From positions 186,001-250,000 of the forward strand of contig NZ_FNOV01000006.1 of assembly GCF_900107135.1 (NCBI RefSeq): a stretch of DNA of 64,000 bases, read 5' to 3'. Shown in pieces: positions 62,716 to 64,000 of the stretch. The translations under genes were made by a program, and so were the position numbers. The DNA is from Hymenobacter psychrophilus. GTDB lineage: Bacteria > Bacteroidota > Bacteroidia > Cytophagales > Hymenobacteraceae. The notes beneath the pieces are model-generated. The model made no database searches. It saw only the letters and a list, made by a program, of their open reading frames with translations, and was not told the DNA's origin. Each line of letters starts with the position of its first letter. Position 1 is the first letter of the stretch.

Positions 62716-64000
62716 TTACGCCTGCTGGTTTTCCAAGAATTTATCAGCCGTGCGCAGGCTCAGGGCCATAATGGTGAGGGCCGGATTAACGCTGAGGGCA
62801 CTCGGAAACACCGAGTTGTCGCAGATGTAGAGGTTGGGCACATCGAAGGCGCGGCCGTCGGGGTCCACCACTGCATCGTTGGCCGAAGTGCCCATGCGGG
62901 CCGTGCCGATAATATGGGCGTAGCGCTCAAAAGCCCATATGTCTTTAGCCCCGGCGGCTTCCCAGATCTGACGCATGATGCGCTCGGCGTGCCGGTTCAT
63001 CCGCTGCTCGTTTTCCTGGGCTGTGAAGTGTACGCGGGGCTTGGCCACGCCGCGGGCATCCTTCTCGTCGCTGAGCTCCAGGAAATTATCGGCGTGGGGC
63101 AGGCAGTCGCCCAGCACGTTGATACCGGCAATGTGGTTGTAGTCGCGCATGTAATCGCGCAGGGGCTGGCCCCAGAGCTTACGCTGGCGCACCATCTGAG
63201 TGGCAAACGTAACGGGCATCACACCAATGCTTTGCAGCAGGTAACCGCCCACAAAGTCGGCGTCTTTGGGCCGGTGGGTGTCCTCCGAAATCAGTCCGCC
63301 CGGAATACCTTTGTAGGGCCGCACATCCTCGGGGAATGTACCCCAGACCTGCATGCCCACGTGGGCCATGAAGTGCTTGCCCACCTGCCCACTATTCAGC
63401 GCCAGCTCATTCAGCAGCAGCAAACGGGGCGTTTCGATGGCCCCGGCGCACAGAAACAGGTTGCGGCAGCGCTGGCGCACCGTACGCCCGCCCTGCTCAT
63501 ATACCACGGCCGTTACGTGGCCCCGGGCATCGCGCTCAATTTCGGTTACGTAGGCGCCAGTCCTGATTTCGGCTCCGTACTGCTCGGCCAAAGGCAGGAA
63601 GGTGACATCCATGCTCGCCTTGGCGCCGGTACTACAGCCGGCCTGGCAGAAGCCGCGGTTGGTGCAGGCCTCGCGCCAACCCACACCCTCCTGGTAATAG
63701 CGCGCCGACAGCGCCGCATTGGCGGCCGGCGACGTTTTAATGCCGAGTTGGGCGCAGGCCCGCTCCATGAGTTGGGCCGCGCCATTGAGTGGCAGCGGCG
63801 CCAGCGGGTAGCCCTTGCGGCGGCCGGCGTCCCATGGGTAAGGTGTGGGGCCCGAAACACCCAGAAAGTGCTCCAGCTCCTCGTAGTAGGGTTCCAGCTC
63901 CTCAATGCCAAAGGGCCAGTCAACTCCTTCCCCAAACTCGGTGTGCAGGGTCAGGTCGCCGCGGTGGGCACGGGGCGTGTAGGCGGTGTAGTGCAGCGTA
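62716..64000 (-). CDS. GMC family oxidoreductase, C-terminal part (partial)
   Basis: The frame is open from the stop at 62716 to the window edge, giving about 428 residues without a start; the FAD Rossmann motif must lie outside. Visible parts are CTNRGFCQAGCSTGAKAS, the FAD-contact block LFLCAGAIETPRLLLLNEL, and the C-terminal GTARMGTSANDAVVDPDGR...NLYICDNSVFPSALSVNPALTIMALSLRTAD, including the family GMC_oxred_C motif. The HxxGTxRMG pattern (HIIGTARMG) supplies the likely catalytic region. It resembles gluconate/sorbose-type dehydrogenases. An internal ATG at 63768 is not the true start. Confidence 0.87.
   Translation of the reverse strand, partial: TLHYTAYTPRAHRGDLTLHTEFGEGVDWPFGIEELEPYYEELEHFLGVSGPTPYPWDAGRRKGYPLAPLPLNGAAQLMERACAQLGIKTSPAANAALSARYYQEGVGWREACTNRGFCQAGCSTGAKASMDVTFLPLAEQYGAEIRTGAYVTEIERDARGHVTAVVYEQGGRTVRQRCRNLFLCAGAIETPRLLLLNELALNSGQVGKHFMAHVGMQVWGTFPEDVRPYKGIPGGLISEDTHRPKDADFVGGYLLQSIGVMPVTFATQMVRQRKLWGQPLRDYMRDYNHIAGINVLGDCLPHADNFLELSDEKDARGVAKPRVHFTAQENEQRMNRHAERIMRQIWEAAGAKDIWAFERYAHIIGTARMGTSANDAVVDPDGRAFDVPNLYICDNSVFPSALSVNPALTIMALSLRTADKFLENQQA

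Noticed and set aside
62716-63768. GMC oxidoreductase starting at the internal ATG at 63768
   Set aside because: The frame continues upstream to the window edge with typical GMC sequence (for example FLGVSGPTPYPWDAG), so the gene is longer and truncated by the window.
1-64000. tRNA or rRNA genes
   Set aside because: A read-through for T-loop-like GGTTCGAATCC patterns and rRNA-like stretches found nothing convincing.

Overview
The window looks like chromosome of a Hymenobacter-type bacterium (Bacteroidota, Cytophagales). This rests on high GC, two proteins with C-terminal type IX secretion (T9SS) sorting domains, DUF349, DUF2795, DUF4142, DUF5777 and DUF6952 family proteins, a bacterial lycopene cyclase, and several start-proximal copies of the Bacteroidota -7 promoter element TAnnTTTG. 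I see no rRNA, tRNA, CRISPR array or complete insertion sequence. Most of the window is ordinary chromosome; only a few patches look accessory or decayed.

Layout. 1-6.3 kb: end of an unknown CxxC protein, an amidase, the ribosome-associated ATPase EttA, a DUF349 protein, a DUF2795 protein and an orphan ABC ATPase. 6.3-9.7 kb: a six-gene minus-strand operon of c-type cytochrome, YceI, DUF5777 barrel, HMA-like protein, truncated-globin lipoprotein and an isolated glutamyl-tRNA reductase dimerisation domain. This is my main candidate for an undescribed system. 10-17 kb: crtY, a LOG-family protein, a MacB-like permease, queA, ispD and a PaaG-like isomerase, with several long palindromic repeats between them. 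17-24.7 kb: lipoproteins, a TMEM175-type channel gene broken by two compensating frameshifts, uvrA with a long basic N-terminal tail, and a His/Lys-rich exported protein. 24.8-31.6 kb: a Rieske-FAD reductase, a Rof-like Rho-binding protein, a polytopic membrane protein, a low-GC AlbA_2/ATPase gene and asnS. 31.9-37.3 kb: rpoN with a very acidic insert and a large M16 peptidase.

37.4-45 kb is a maltodextrin/glycogen locus: a periplasmic neopullulanase, a GH13 lipoprotein and an MFS sugar permease in one operon, with a divergent phosphorylase-like enzyme that lacks the PLP lysine. 45.2-47.8 kb holds a YgiB/YgiC-like pair and an SGNH esterase. 48-52.6 kb is a plus-strand surface operon: a tail-fibre-like protein, three tandem phage-collar-domain proteins and a T9SS cargo protein. 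52.6-64 kb contains thioredoxin with DUF6952, a zinc-dependent phospholipase C-like protein, a patatin/barrel fusion, an aquaporin, an alpha/beta hydrolase, a second T9SS protein, a bestrophin and the C-terminal part of a GMC oxidoreductase running off the window.

Two kinds of repeat run through the window. One is a set of long near-perfect palindromes, several of which share ends beginning GTCATTC. The other is a class of heptanucleotide-phased repeats placed directly at gene boundaries.
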